The notes under the pieces: generated by a model
What the model saw: the letters and a program-made list of their open reading frames with translations, nothing else
What the model was told of the DNA's origin: nothing
The model's database searches: none
Part shown: positions 26,260 through 35,831 of the stretch, in pieces
Layout of the letters: each line of letters begins with the position of its first letter
How positions within the stretch are numbered: position 1 is the stretch's first letter
Position numbers and translations under genes: made by a program
Source of the DNA: Roseibium aggregatum
Lineage (GTDB): Bacteria > Pseudomonadota > Alphaproteobacteria > Rhizobiales > Stappiaceae
Assembly (NCBI RefSeq): GCF_017309185.1
Contig: NZ_JAEKJZ010000008.1
Coordinates: 124,001-188,000 of the forward strand
Reading direction: 5' to 3'
DNA length: 64,000 nucleotides

Positions 26260-28389
26260 GTGTCGCTGGCAAGTAGCATCAAAAAAGCCCGGTATCGATT
26301 CTTCCCCGATCACATCGTCGGTGAAATGCTTTCCAAGAGCTGGATCGACAACGCGATCCCCTTCGCCTTCATGATCGTGGTTGTCGGCGTGATCGGGTTG
26401 CTGCTCCCCAATTTCTTTACTGGAAGCAATATCTCGATCCTGTCCCGCCAATACGGCGAACTCGCCCTGGTGGTACTGGCCATGACCACGGTGATCCTGG
26501 TGGGCGGCATCGACCTGTCGGTCGGATCCAATTTCGCGCTCGCCAATTTCCTGATGCTTTATTTCCTCAACCTGGCGCACTTGCCCGTCGGCGTGTCGGC
26601 GGGTCTGACGATCCTGATCACCTCCGGTGTCGGCCTGATCAACGGCCTCCTTGTCGGCTACTTGCGGCTCCGGGCGTTCCTGACCACGCTGGTGACCCTG
26701 ATCATCGTGCGCGCGGTCGTCGACCTGCTGCTTCTCGAATACGCCCAGGACATGTCGATGTCCTTTTACTCCTCGCCGCTCTGGGACATGATGGGGCTCG
26801 GCGGGGTCTGGATCTTCCCGTTCAGCTTCGTCGTTTTGGCGGCCGTTGCCGTGGTCGCCCATATCGCCTTCAGCCGGTCCGGCCCCGGCTGGCGCCTGCT
26901 CGCGATCGGCGGCTCGCGCCGCTCCGCCTTCAACATGGGCCTGCCCGTCAAGCGGATCGTCTGTTCGGCCTATGTCATCTCCGGGGCTCTGGTCGGCATG
27001 GCCGGTGTCCTTTATGCCGCCCGGCTCAGCGGCGCCGGCACCGACACCGGCATCGGCCTGGAAATTTCCGCGCTGACGGCGGCAATCCTCGGCGGCAACT
27101 CGCTGGGCGGCGGCCGCGGCTCGGTCCCCAAGGCCCTGATGGGTGCCGTGACGGTTCTCGTCCTGTCCAACGGCGTGCTCCGGCTCGGGCTCAACAGCGG
27201 TTCCGGCCCGATGGTCCTGGGGCTTGCCCTTCTGTTTGCCGTCTTCGTCGACGTGCGCTGGATGAAGAACCGCCACAAACTCCTGAGCAAGGTTTACGTC
27301 TCTCCCACCCTGATGGAAATGCCGGACCCCCGGCCGACCGACAAGGGCCCGTTCGAGATCAACGACAGACTGAGCGACGTCGAGGTGATCGCGCTTGGAG
27401 AGGTGGAAAGCCCCGAGGACGTCATCCTCGACGAGGACGACAATCTCTACAGCGGCAATCGCCACGGCGACATCATCCGGTACTTCGCGCCGGACTATAA
27501 AACCCACGAGGTCTACGCGCATATCGGCGGCGCGCCGCTCGGCATGAGCTTCGACAGGAACGGCAATCTTCTGGTCTGTGTCGGCGGCATGGGGCTTTAC
27601 ATGGTGTCCAAGGCAGACCGCAGCGTCAGCAAGGTCACCGACGAAACCAACCGCTCGGTCTTCTCCGTCGTGGACGACAGCCGCCTGCGCCTTGCCGACG
27701 ACCTCGATATCGCACCCGACGGCAAGATCTACTTCTCCGAGGCCACCATCCGCTACGAGATGCACGACTGGCCCGTGGACGCGCTGGAGAGCCGGGGCAA
27801 CGGACGGATCATCTGCTACGATCCGGCAACCAAGAAGACGCGCACGCTCCTCAAGAATCTGGTCTTCCCCAACGGGGTCTGCACCGCCCATGACGGCAAA
27901 TCGATCCTGTTCGCCGAAAGCTGGGGCTGCCGCATCAACCGGTACTGGCTGGAAGGTCCCAGGAAGGGCAAGCTCGAGGTCCTCGCCGACCGGTTGCCAG
28001 GCTATCCCGACAACATCAACCGCGCCTCGGACGGCACCTACTGGGTCGCGATCATGGGAATGCGCTCTCCCGCGCTCGACCTGGCCCTTCGCATGCCCGA
28101 TTTCCGGCGGCGCATGGCCCGGCGGATCGCGGCCGACCAATGGCTTTACCCGAACCTGAATATCGGTTGCGTCGCGCGCTTCAACGACAAGGGCGAATTC
28201 CTGGAATCCATGTGGGACCGCTACGCCACCAATCACCCGATGATCACATCGATGCGCGAACACAAGGGCTGGCTCTATCTGGGCGGGATCACCAATAACC
28301 GGATCGGCCGGATACGCCTTGAAGGCATGAACGACGGCTGGAGCGGCTGGTCGAGCTACTGGGGCGGCAGCGCGCGGGGGCAGGCATGA
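26260..28389 (+). CDS. Fusion of ribose-type ABC permease and strictosidine-synthase/SMP-30-like propeller
   Basis: This 709-residue protein joins two domains in one uninterrupted frame. Residues ~1-340 are an RbsC-family permease (VILVGGIDLSVGSNFALANF; GGNSLGGGRGSVPKALMG). Residues ~370-709 are a beta-propeller of the strictosidine-synthase/SMP-30 group (AESWGCRINRYWLEGP and LPGYPDNINRASDGTYWVA). The GTG at 26260 is chosen because GGGGAGAGAGG lies just upstream; a TTG at 26242 lies within that site. If the permease has both ends inside, as RbsC does, the propeller is cytoplasmic and could act on the incoming solute, for example by lactone hydrolysis. The role is inferred. Confidence 0.88.
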   Translation: MSLASSIKKARYRFFPDHIVGEMLSKSWIDNAIPFAFMIVVVGVIGLLLPNFFTGSNISILSRQYGELALVVLAMTTVILVGGIDLSVGSNFALANFLMLYFLNLAHLPVGVSAGLTILITSGVGLINGLLVGYLRLRAFLTTLVTLIIVRAVVDLLLLEYAQDMSMSFYSSPLWDMMGLGGVWIFPFSFVVLAAVAVVAHIAFSRSGPGWRLLAIGGSRRSAFNMGLPVKRIVCSAYVISGALVGMAGVLYAARLSGAGTDTGIGLEISALTAAILGGNSLGGGRGSVPKALMGAVTVLVLSNGVLRLGLNSGSGPMVLGLALLFAVFVDVRWMKNRHKLLSKVYVSPTLMEMPDPRPTDKGPFEINDRLSDVEVIALGEVESPEDVILDEDDNLYSGNRHGDIIRYFAPDYKTHEVYAHIGGAPLGMSFDRNGNLLVCVGGMGLYMVSKADRSVSKVTDETNRSVFSVVDDSRLRLADDLDIAPDGKIYFSEATIRYEMHDWPVDALESRGNGRIICYDPATKKTRTLLKNLVFPNGVCTAHDGKSILFAESWGCRINRYWLEGPRKGKLEVLADRLPGYPDNINRASDGTYWVAIMGMRSPALDLALRMPDFRRRMARRIAADQWLYPNLNIGCVARFNDKGEFLESMWDRYATNHPMITSMREHKGWLYLGGITNNRIGRIRLEGMNDGWSGWSSYWGGSARGQA

Positions 28390-29465
28390 GACAGACCTTT
28401 ATCGCCCGGGCACTCGACAGGTTCCTCGGCCGCGGCTCGGCATCCGTCACCGTGCCGGCGCTGGACGGTGCCCTGAAGCCCAACAGCCGGCTGGAAGACC
28501 TGCCTGCAGGCATTCCGGCACAAGCACCGGACAGCATCGTGTCCTGGCGCGGTGCCCCGCTCTGGTCGGAAGGAACAAAACTGGTCTCGGAAGACGGCGT
28601 GAAAGCGGATCTCGGGTCCGGGATCACCGCCCTGGCCTCCCGGGGCGATCGCCTCGCCGCGGCGACCCTCGCCGGTGAACTGCTTGTCCTCGACGGAGGG
28701 CTGAAGCCGGTAACGCCGATTTGGACCAAGCCCGTGCGCAACGTCACCGCGCTGGACTTCGGTCCGAAAGGCGACATCTGGTTCTGCGTCGGTTCGGAGC
28801 GGAACTCACCCGCCGAATGGCGCCGCGATCTGATGGAGATGAACCGAAGCGGCCAGATCGGGCGGGCCGAACCGGCCACGGGGGATATCCACATTGTCAA
28901 ACACCGTCTGGGCTACCCTTCGGGCATTGCCGTTCTGGAGAACGGAGCGGTCGTCTTCAGCGAAGCCTGGTCCTCTCACGTTGCCGAAATGGCTGCCGAC
29001 GGGGCAATGACACGCACCGTTCTCGATGAACTTCCGGGCTATCCGGGCCGTATTCAGGCCCGTGCCGGTGGCGGCTACTGGCTGAGCGTCTTCGCTCCGC
29101 GCAGCCCGCTCATCGAATTCGTGCTCAGGGAACCGGCGTACCGCAAGGCCATGCTCCGCGAGGTTCCCGAGGACTTTTGGGTCGCCCCCAACTATTTCAG
29201 CGGCAAGTCGTTCAACGAACCCATGCAGGGCGGCGCACTGAAACAGATGGGGATCCTGAAACCCTGGGCGCCCACCCTCTCCTACGGACTGGTGATTGAA
29301 CTGGACGACGAATTCATTCCCTTGCGCAGTTTCCACAGCCGGGCGGGAGGGCGCCGGCACGGGATCACGTCCGTTCTGGAAGCCGACGGCGCGTTGTGGC
29401 TGGCGGGACGCGGCTCCGATGAAATCCTGCGTTTGAACCTGGCGGACGATGGAGCAGCGGCATGA
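28386..29465 (+). CDS. Strictosidine-synthase/SMP-30-like beta-propeller protein
   Basis: This 359-residue propeller protein is related to the C-terminal half of the fused permease, sharing the segment around LPGYP and the downstream W-V-APN pattern. No signal peptide or membrane segment is visible, so it is likely cytoplasmic. Its ATG overlaps the fusion stop by 4 bases and its own stop overlaps the ATPase start, so three proteins are made in coupled fashion. It may be a lactonase-like or esterase-like enzyme, or a non-catalytic partner. Similarity to the fusion domain is moderate and I cannot identify metal ligands with certainty. Confidence 0.75.
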   Translation: MRQTFIARALDRFLGRGSASVTVPALDGALKPNSRLEDLPAGIPAQAPDSIVSWRGAPLWSEGTKLVSEDGVKADLGSGITALASRGDRLAAATLAGELLVLDGGLKPVTPIWTKPVRNVTALDFGPKGDIWFCVGSERNSPAEWRRDLMEMNRSGQIGRAEPATGDIHIVKHRLGYPSGIAVLENGAVVFSEAWSSHVAEMAADGAMTRTVLDELPGYPGRIQARAGGGYWLSVFAPRSPLIEFVLREPAYRKAMLREVPEDFWVAPNYFSGKSFNEPMQGGALKQMGILKPWAPTLSYGLVIELDDEFIPLRSFHSRAGGRRHGITSVLEADGALWLAGRGSDEILRLNLADDGAAA

Positions 29466-30967
29466 AGACACCAGTGGTCGAACTTCGAAACGTCACCAAG
29501 GAATTCCATGGCAACCCGGCGGTCAAGGGTGTTTCCTTCGAACTGCATCCGGGCGAAATCCACTCGCTTCTGGGCGAAAACGGCGCCGGAAAATCAACCC
29601 TGACGAAAATGATCGCCGGCGTCTATGAACCGACCGGCGGCGAGGTGCGCTATCTTGGCAAGAAGGTGGAGTTCACCAGTCCGCAGGAGGCCCTGGAAAA
29701 CGGCATCGCGATGGTGTTTCAGGAAACCAGCCTGATCCCCTCGCTGACGGTCGCCCAGAACCTTGAACTCGGAAACGAACAGTTCCTGACCCGCCTGCGC
29801 GGGCTATGGATCTCGGCGCAGCAGTTTCTGCAGTCTCTCAGCTTCGAGGTCGATCCGACGGCCCTGGTCTCGCAACTGGGTGCCGCTCAGAAGCAGATGG
29901 TCGAGATCGCCCGCGCCGTACGCCACAACGCCAAGGTGATCATCTTCGACGAGCCGACGGCGACATTGACGCCGGAGGAAAAGTACCACTTCTTCAATCT
30001 GGTCAAGCGCCTGAAGGACGAAGGCGTTTCCATTGTCTTCATCAGCCACGCGCTGGAAGAGGCACTGACCGTCTCGGACCGGATCACGATCCTGCGCGAC
30101 GGCGAGCACGTGATCACGGACGAAGTCGGGGCCTTCGACCGCGACAAGATCATCGGCCATATGGTCGGGCGCAGCCTGACCAACGAACTTTACGGCGACG
30201 GCGCCGACACCTCCCGGAAAGGCCGCCCGGCCGGAAAACGGGTGCTGTCGGTCCAGAACCTGTCCATGGGCTCGATGGTGCGCAACACGTCGTTTTCCGT
30301 TTTCGCCGGTCAGGTCACCGGCGTCTTCGGCCTGGTCGGCTCCGGACGGACCGAAACCTTCAAGATCATTTCCGGTGTCCTGAAACGCGATTTCTTCCAC
30401 GGCGGAGAGGTTCGCCTCAGCGGCCGCCCGGTGCGCTACCGCGTGCCGCGCCCGGCGATCCGCGACGGTATCGTCTATGTGACCGAGGACCGGAAGATCG
30501 AGGGCTTCTTCGAAACCAAGTCCATTGCCCAGAACATCTATTCGGGGCTCATCGGAGCGGATCTCAACGAGAGCCCCATTATCAACTACAGCGAAATGAC
30601 GGAACTGGCCAAGGTCTGGACCGAGCGGCTGAACGTGAAGGCGATCGACAACAATTCCAAGGTGATCGAGCTTTCGGGCGGCAATCAGCAAAAGGTCGTT
30701 CTGGCCAAGGCGCTGGTGCAGAAACCGAAACTGATCATTCTCGACGAACCGACCCGTGGTGTCGACGTCGGCGCGATTGCCGAGATCCACGAGGTGATCA
30801 ACGAGCTTGCCAATGCCGGGCTTCCGGTTGTGATGATCTCGTCCTACCTTCCCGAGATCCTGGCGCTCTCCGATCGTATCCTGGTCTCGCGGCTCGGCCG
30901 CATGGTCGAGGAATTTTCCATCGAGGAAGCCACGGAAGAAAAGATAATGTACGCCGCCGTTCACTAG
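29462..30967 (+). CDS. Ribose-type ABC transporter ATP-binding protein (tandem ATPase)
   Basis: This 501-residue ATPase has two nucleotide-binding domains, as in RbsA. Domain 1 has Walker A LGENGAGKSTLTK (residues ~37-49), a variant signature LGAAQKQMVEIARA and Walker B VIIFDEPTATLT. Domain 2 has the usual degenerate Walker A GLVGSGRTE, signature LSGGNQQKVVLAKAL and Walker B IILDEPTRGVD. It energises the two permeases encoded upstream. The ATG overlaps the stop of the propeller gene. Confidence 0.92.
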   Translation: MKTPVVELRNVTKEFHGNPAVKGVSFELHPGEIHSLLGENGAGKSTLTKMIAGVYEPTGGEVRYLGKKVEFTSPQEALENGIAMVFQETSLIPSLTVAQNLELGNEQFLTRLRGLWISAQQFLQSLSFEVDPTALVSQLGAAQKQMVEIARAVRHNAKVIIFDEPTATLTPEEKYHFFNLVKRLKDEGVSIVFISHALEEALTVSDRITILRDGEHVITDEVGAFDRDKIIGHMVGRSLTNELYGDGADTSRKGRPAGKRVLSVQNLSMGSMVRNTSFSVFAGQVTGVFGLVGSGRTETFKIISGVLKRDFFHGGEVRLSGRPVRYRVPRPAIRDGIVYVTEDRKIEGFFETKSIAQNIYSGLIGADLNESPIINYSEMTELAKVWTERLNVKAIDNNSKVIELSGGNQQKVVLAKALVQKPKLIILDEPTRGVDVGAIAEIHEVINELANAGLPVVMISSYLPEILALSDRILVSRLGRMVEEFSIEEATEEKIMYAAVH

Positions 30968-30997
30968 TGAGCGGTCGAAGCGCGATGGGAGAGACTT

Positions 30998-32125
30998 ATG
31001 AAAATGAAAGCCGCAGTTCTGGAAGAGATCGGACGCCCGGGACCCTATGCCGAAACCCGGCCGATCTCGGTGTGCGAGGTCGACCTCGAAGGACCGCGTG
31101 ACGGCGAGGTTCTCATCAAAATCGCGGCGGCGGGCCTTTGCCATTCCGATCTGTCGGTGGTCAACGGCGACCGGCCCCGACAGCTTCCCCTGGTGATGGG
31201 ACACGAAAGCGCCGGCGTCGTCCAGGCGGTCGGACCCGACGTGGAGCGGTTCGAACCCGGCGATCATGTGATCACCGTCTTCGTGCCGAGCTGCGGCCAC
31301 TGCGGCCCCTGCCGGTCCGGGCGTCCCGCCCTGTGCGAACCGGGAGCGGCCGCGAACAACAGCGGCCTTCTGATCGGTGGCGGATCGCGGCTCAGACGCG
31401 ACGGCGAGACGCTCTACCACATGACCGGCGTGTCCTGCTTCGCCGAATACGCCGTCGTGTCGCAGAACTCGATCGTCAAGATCGACAGCGCCATCCCGCT
31501 CGATATCGCCGCCCTGATGGGCTGCGCGGTGCTGACCGGCGCGGGCGCGGTGTTCAACACGGGTGACGTCTGCCCCGGTTGCTCCACCGCCGTTGTCGGC
31601 CTCGGCGGCGTCGGCCTCTCCGCCGTCATGGCGGCGCGTGTCGCGGGTGCGGAGAAGATCGTCGCCGTGGACATTCTTCCCGATAAACTGGAACTCGCCA
31701 GGGAGCTCGGCGCCACCCACACGATCGATTCCTCGAAGGAAGGCGCGCTGGAGGAACTGCGCGAGCTGACTTCCGGCGGGGTCGACACGGCGATGGATTT
31801 CACCGGCAATGTCCGCGCACTCAGGTTTGCCTATGACGCCACGCGGCGCGGCGGGGCAACGGTCACCGCCGGTTTGCCGAACCCCAAGGCGATGCTCGAG
31901 ATCCCGGCCGTCGGGCTGACCGGCGAAGAGCGCACCCTGAAGGGCTCTTATCTGGGCTCCGGTGTCCCGAGCCGCGACATTCCCCGTTTTCTCGCCCTGC
32001 ATACGCAAGGCAGACTGCCGGTCGAGCGGCTGATGACCGAGAAGATCCGGCTGGAAGACATCAACGAAGGCTTCGACCGACTGCACGCGGGCAAGGCGAT
32101 CCGCCAGGTCATAGATTTCAACTGA
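30998..32125 (+). CDS. Zinc-dependent alcohol dehydrogenase (MDR family)
   Basis: This 375-residue medium-chain dehydrogenase has catalytic zinc ligands in GLCHSD and GHESAG, a structural zinc cluster CGHCGPCRSGRPALCE near residues 95-110 and the NAD fold VVGLGGVGLSAV. It is followed directly by an aldehyde dehydrogenase, so the pair would oxidise an alcohol to an acid. In this operon the alcohol is probably the imported solute or a derivative. It resembles the class III/long-chain subgroup, but the glutathione-adduct specificity of that class cannot be assumed. Confidence 0.9.
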   Translation: MKMKAAVLEEIGRPGPYAETRPISVCEVDLEGPRDGEVLIKIAAAGLCHSDLSVVNGDRPRQLPLVMGHESAGVVQAVGPDVERFEPGDHVITVFVPSCGHCGPCRSGRPALCEPGAAANNSGLLIGGGSRLRRDGETLYHMTGVSCFAEYAVVSQNSIVKIDSAIPLDIAALMGCAVLTGAGAVFNTGDVCPGCSTAVVGLGGVGLSAVMAARVAGAEKIVAVDILPDKLELARELGATHTIDSSKEGALEELRELTSGGVDTAMDFTGNVRALRFAYDATRRGGATVTAGLPNPKAMLEIPAVGLTGEERTLKGSYLGSGVPSRDIPRFLALHTQGRLPVERLMTEKIRLEDINEGFDRLHAGKAIRQVIDFN

Positions 32126-32141
32126 CATCACGAGGAAGACC

Positions 32142-33638
32142 ATGGAGCGCAGCACGGGCATCCAGACCTATCAATGCTATATCGACGGCGCATGGGTCGA
32201 ACCGGCGACGGGCGCGTATTTCGAAAGCGACGACCCGTTCACGTCCAGGGTCTGGGCGAAGATCCCCCGTTGCGGGGCAGACGACGTCGACCGCGCCGTC
32301 GCGGCGGCCAACAAGGCCCTGACCGCGGGTGACTGGGCGACGATGCACCCGACCCAGCGGGCCCGCCTCCTCAATCGTTTCGCCGACATTCTCGAGCGCG
32401 AGGCAGATCATCTGGCCCGCGTGGAGGTTCAGGACAACGGCAAGCTCTACGCGGAGATGCGCGCCCAGACCGGCTACATGCCGCAATGGTACCGCTATTT
32501 CGCCGGGCTTTGCGACAAGATCGAGGGCGCGGTGATCCCGATCGACAAGCCGGACATGTTCACCTACACCACCCATGTCCCGGTCGGCGTCGTCGCCGCG
32601 ATCACGCCCTGGAACTCGCCCCTGCTCCTGACCACCTGGAAACTGGCGCCGGCCCTGGCGGCGGGCTGCACCGTGGTGCTGAAACCCTCGGAATTCACCT
32701 CCGCCTCCACGCTGGAGTTCTGCAAGCTGGCCCATGAAGCGGGCTTCCCGCCCGGCGTGATCAATGCCGTCACCGGCTTTGGCGCGGAGGCTGGCGCGCC
32801 GCTTACGGAGCACAGGGACGTCCACAAGGTCGCCTTTACAGGCGGCGACGCGAGCGGCCGGCACATCGCGCGCTCGGCCATGAACACGTTCAAGCGGCTC
32901 ACCCTCGAGCTTGGCGGAAAATCGGCTCAGCTCGTCTTTCCAGACGTCGATGTCGAAAGCGCGGCGCGTGGTGTCTGCTCCGGCATCTTCGCCGCGACCG
33001 GCCAGACCTGCATCGCCGGATCGCGCGTGCTTGTGCACGAGTCCATCCACGACGCGTTTGTCGAGGCCTTTCTCGATCTGGCCCGGACGGCACGCATCGG
33101 CGATCCAATGGATGCGGGCACCCAGGTCGGCCCGGTGACCACGCAACCCCAGTTCGAGAAGATCCTGGCCTCGATCGCGATGGCCCGCGACGAAGGCGCC
33201 GAATGCGTGCTTGGCGGCGGTCCGTCGGAACGTCCCGAATGCGGCGATGGCCGCTTCATCGACCCCACGGTGTTCACCGGTGTGGAAAATTCGATGAAGA
33301 TTGCCCAGCAGGAGGTTTTCGGTCCGGTGCTATCGGTCATCAAGTTCCGCGAGGAGGACGAAGCCTACCACATGGCCAACGACACCGATTACGGCCTTGC
33401 GGCGGGTGTCTGGACCAAGGATCAGGGCCGGATGTTCCGCGCGGCCAAGGCCCTGCGGGCGGGCAACATCTGGACCAATTGCTACCGGGCGGTTTCCTAC
33501 ATGGTTCCCTTCGGCGGCTTCAAGGCGTCGGGCATCGGCCGCGAAAGCGGGCAGGAAGCGCTGTACGAATATCTCGAAACCAAGTCCGTCTGGATGGACT
33601 ACGGCCCCGGTCCGGCCAACCCGTTCATTCTGCGCTAG
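32142..33638 (+). CDS. NAD(P)-dependent aldehyde dehydrogenase
   Basis: This 498-residue aldehyde dehydrogenase has the oxyanion segment ITPWNSPLLL, LELGGKSAQLVF with the general base glutamate and the catalytic cysteine in FAATGQTCIAGSRV. The C terminus ends GPANPFILR, close to the usual end of this subgroup, so it looks complete. Its stop codon TAG lies inside the first bases of the MITE-like element that follows. It likely oxidises the aldehyde made by the upstream alcohol dehydrogenase. Last gene of the sugar-importer operon. Confidence 0.92.
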   Translation: MERSTGIQTYQCYIDGAWVEPATGAYFESDDPFTSRVWAKIPRCGADDVDRAVAAANKALTAGDWATMHPTQRARLLNRFADILEREADHLARVEVQDNGKLYAEMRAQTGYMPQWYRYFAGLCDKIEGAVIPIDKPDMFTYTTHVPVGVVAAITPWNSPLLLTTWKLAPALAAGCTVVLKPSEFTSASTLEFCKLAHEAGFPPGVINAVTGFGAEAGAPLTEHRDVHKVAFTGGDASGRHIARSAMNTFKRLTLELGGKSAQLVFPDVDVESAARGVCSGIFAATGQTCIAGSRVLVHESIHDAFVEAFLDLARTARIGDPMDAGTQVGPVTTQPQFEKILASIAMARDEGAECVLGGGPSERPECGDGRFIDPTVFTGVENSMKIAQQEVFGPVLSVIKFREEDEAYHMANDTDYGLAAGVWTKDQGRMFRAAKALRAGNIWTNCYRAVSYMVPFGGFKASGIGRESGQEALYEYLETKSVWMDYGPGPANPFILR

Positions 33639-33906
33639 AGCCTTTCACGGCTAGATTGAAACATTCTGTTTGTCGTCCGGCGAGTCGAGCTGCGCGGAGG
33701 GACGTGAAGCCCATAGCGGGCTATGGGCAAGCGGCGCGACAAAGCAGGCGGCCGCCGGACGCGAACCCGAAGGGTCGGGCCGATTTGGCCCAATGCCGTC
33801 GGGCTTTGCCTCGACCGTGCAGCCAGCACGGCCTTCGTCAAAGCCCTTGGCCTTGAACCAAATCTGCTCCGGCAGAATGCTTCAATCTAACCGTGAAAGG
33901 CTCTAG
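33635..33906. mobile_element. MITE-like element with 34-bp terminal inverted repeats
   Basis: The ends 33635-33668 and 33873-33906 are inverse copies differing at only 2 of 34 positions; both begin with CTAGAGCCTTTCACGG or one variant. Within is a perfect hairpin GCCCATAG/CTATGGGC (33709-33716, 33721-33728). There is no open frame with family features, so it would depend on a transposase elsewhere. The TA next to the GAGCC ends could be a target duplication as for IS630/Tc1-type elements, which is inference. It starts at the aldehyde dehydrogenase stop codon. The rest of the gap to 34051 holds only the LysR upstream region. Confidence 0.65.
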
Positions 33907-34051
33907 ATCCCAGGGCGGCAGGTCTGCACCGCGACGTCCGCGCAGCGGCGGCTTGTGACGATTGATCGTGCTCCCGCGGTCTGGTCTTATAGGCTGAAAT
34001 ACCGATGGTTCGGGCTCCCTCCCGATCCATCCTTGCAGATATGAGGCCGCA

Positions 34052-34984
34052 TTGGACATTCGCCAGCTTCGATACTTCATAGCGATAGCCGAGGCGCGCT
34101 CCGTTTCCGCCGCCGCGCAAAAACTCCGGATCGCGCAACCTTCGCTCTCCCAGCATCTGGTCAACATGGAGCGGGAACTGGAGGTCAAGCTTGTCGAGCG
34201 GTCGCCTCGAGGATCCGTGCTGACGAAGGAAGGCGAGACCCTGCTCAGCCATGCCTACGAGATCTGCCGAATGGTCGAGAACTGCGTTTCCGACATCAAG
34301 GAACTGTCGGGCGAAGTCCGTGGCAAGGTCAGGTTCGGCATGCCGCCGTCGGTTTCCATGGTGATGTCGGTTCCGCTCGCAGAAACCGTGCGCCTGGAAC
34401 TGCCCCATGTCCGGCTTCGCGCCAGCGAGGCGATGAGCGGGTTCATCAAGACCTGGGTCGATGACGGCACCGTGGAAATCGGTTTTCTCTACGATCTGAT
34501 CGGCGCCGAGCATTTTCAGGCGACCCATGTCCTGGACGAGCACCTGTTCTTCTTCTCCGCACCCGATGCCTGGCCCCTGAAGTCGGAACCGGGTACGCCG
34601 GTCGCCATGAGAGACCTGGTGAATGCCGAACTTGTCCTGCCCGGCGAACCGCACGGTCTCAGAAGGATCATCGAAGACGCCGCGCACAAGGCCGGTATCG
34701 TCTTGAACGTCACGACCGAACTCGACGCGATGACCCAGATCAAGGAACTGGTCGCGCGCGGGTCGGGGCATTCCATCTTCGCGCCGGCAGCCTGCCACGA
34801 CTTCGTCGAGGCGGGACGCCTGCTGAAGGCGCCGATCGTCGACCCTGTCATCTCACGGCCGGTCTACCTGGTTCGAAACCCGTCCTCCGTTCAGACCCGA
34901 GCCTGTGCGGCGGTGGAAAAGCTCACACTGCAGGTGGCGCGGGAAATGGTCGAGCGCGGTTTGTGGGAAGGCAGGCTGGTCTGA
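34052..34984 (+). CDS. LysR-family transcriptional regulator
   Basis: This 310-residue LysR protein starts at TTG (34052) giving the standard N terminus MDIRQLRYFIAIAE; the helix-turn-helix AAQKLRIAQPSLSQHL is at residues 20-35. The C-terminal effector domain is complete. It ends 19 bases before the end of the convergent CoA-ester operon (35004-40315) and is the best candidate to control it, though the operon promoter lies 5.3 kb away. It may equally control genes to its left. Confidence 0.9.
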   Translation: MDIRQLRYFIAIAEARSVSAAAQKLRIAQPSLSQHLVNMERELEVKLVERSPRGSVLTKEGETLLSHAYEICRMVENCVSDIKELSGEVRGKVRFGMPPSVSMVMSVPLAETVRLELPHVRLRASEAMSGFIKTWVDDGTVEIGFLYDLIGAEHFQATHVLDEHLFFFSAPDAWPLKSEPGTPVAMRDLVNAELVLPGEPHGLRRIIEDAAHKAGIVLNVTTELDAMTQIKELVARGSGHSIFAPAACHDFVEAGRLLKAPIVDPVISRPVYLVRNPSSVQTRACAAVEKLTLQVAREMVERGLWEGRLV

Positions 34985-35003
34985 GAGCGCGGCGCGGCAG
35001 TCC

Positions 35004-35831
35004 TCACGCTGCCCGCGCCTCCATGGTGACCACGTCATTGTCCTTGTCGCGCACGCGCAGGGCCAGCGTCCCCGGCTCGCTTTCCATGGCCTCGACCACC
35101 GCCGGCCGACCGCAGATCAGCGGCGATACTCCACGATAGGAAAACTCCTTCGGCAGACGCTGCAGGATCCGTGTCGCGAGGATCTGCATCCAGGTCGACT
35201 GGAGTGGCCCGTGAACCACCAGTCCGTCATAGCCTTCGACCCCCGTCGCATAGGCCTTGTCGTAGTGAATCCGGTGACCGTTAAAGGTCATCGCCGAGTA
35301 GCGGAAAAGCAGTGTTGGCGTCGGCAGGACTTCGATGGACTTCAGTACGGTCCACGCTTCGGCCTTTGGCGGCGTCAGGGCAGGGGCTCCCGGGGCGGGA
35401 TCCTCCCGGTAGACAATGTTGTGCTGTTCCGAGATCCGGAGTTCCCGGTCGAACAGATAGTCGTGGTCAAGGGTCACGAAACCGAGCGTCCCGCTGCGGC
35501 CTTCCTTGAACTGAATGTCCTTCACCGTCGTCTGGCGCGTGACGGTCTCTCCCGCCCGGATGCCGCCGTGGTAGCAAACGCGTCCACCCGCCCACATGCG
35601 CCGCGGCAGCCCCAGATCTGGAAGGAACAGACCGAGTTTGGGATGGCCGTCGCGCCCGAGATCCTCGGGCGGGTAAATCTCCGGAACGAGACACCAATGA
35701 AAGCCCGGAAGGTCCTCCCCCTCTCCGAGGAATCCATCCAGAGTGACGCGGAACTCATGGATCTGCCGGTCGGTGATCGTTTCGCTTGCCTCGCGCTTGC
35801 GTCCGATCCACTCGCTTGCCGCGGATGTCAT
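35004..35831 (-). CDS. HTD2/MaoC-type acyl-CoA hydratase (mesaconyl/itaconyl-CoA hydratase-like)
   Basis: This 275-residue double hot-dog hydratase has the motif RYSAMTFNGHRIHYD and EGYDGLVVHGPLQS in the C-terminal half, as in mesaconyl-C4-CoA and itaconyl-CoA hydratases (FAS1-like and MaoC-like halves). In such pathways it hydrates an unsaturated C5-dicarboxyl-CoA to citramalyl-CoA, which the CitE-like lyase encoded upstream then splits. The start overlaps the MmgE/PrpD stop. It is last in the five-gene operon. The specific substrate is inferred from neighbours. Confidence 0.82.
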   Translation of the reverse strand: MTSAASEWIGRKREASETITDRQIHEFRVTLDGFLGEGEDLPGFHWCLVPEIYPPEDLGRDGHPKLGLFLPDLGLPRRMWAGGRVCYHGGIRAGETVTRQTTVKDIQFKEGRSGTLGFVTLDHDYLFDRELRISEQHNIVYREDPAPGAPALTPPKAEAWTVLKSIEVLPTPTLLFRYSAMTFNGHRIHYDKAYATGVEGYDGLVVHGPLQSTWMQILATRILQRLPKEFSYRGVSPLICGRPAVVEAMESEPGTLALRVRDKDNDVVTMEARAA

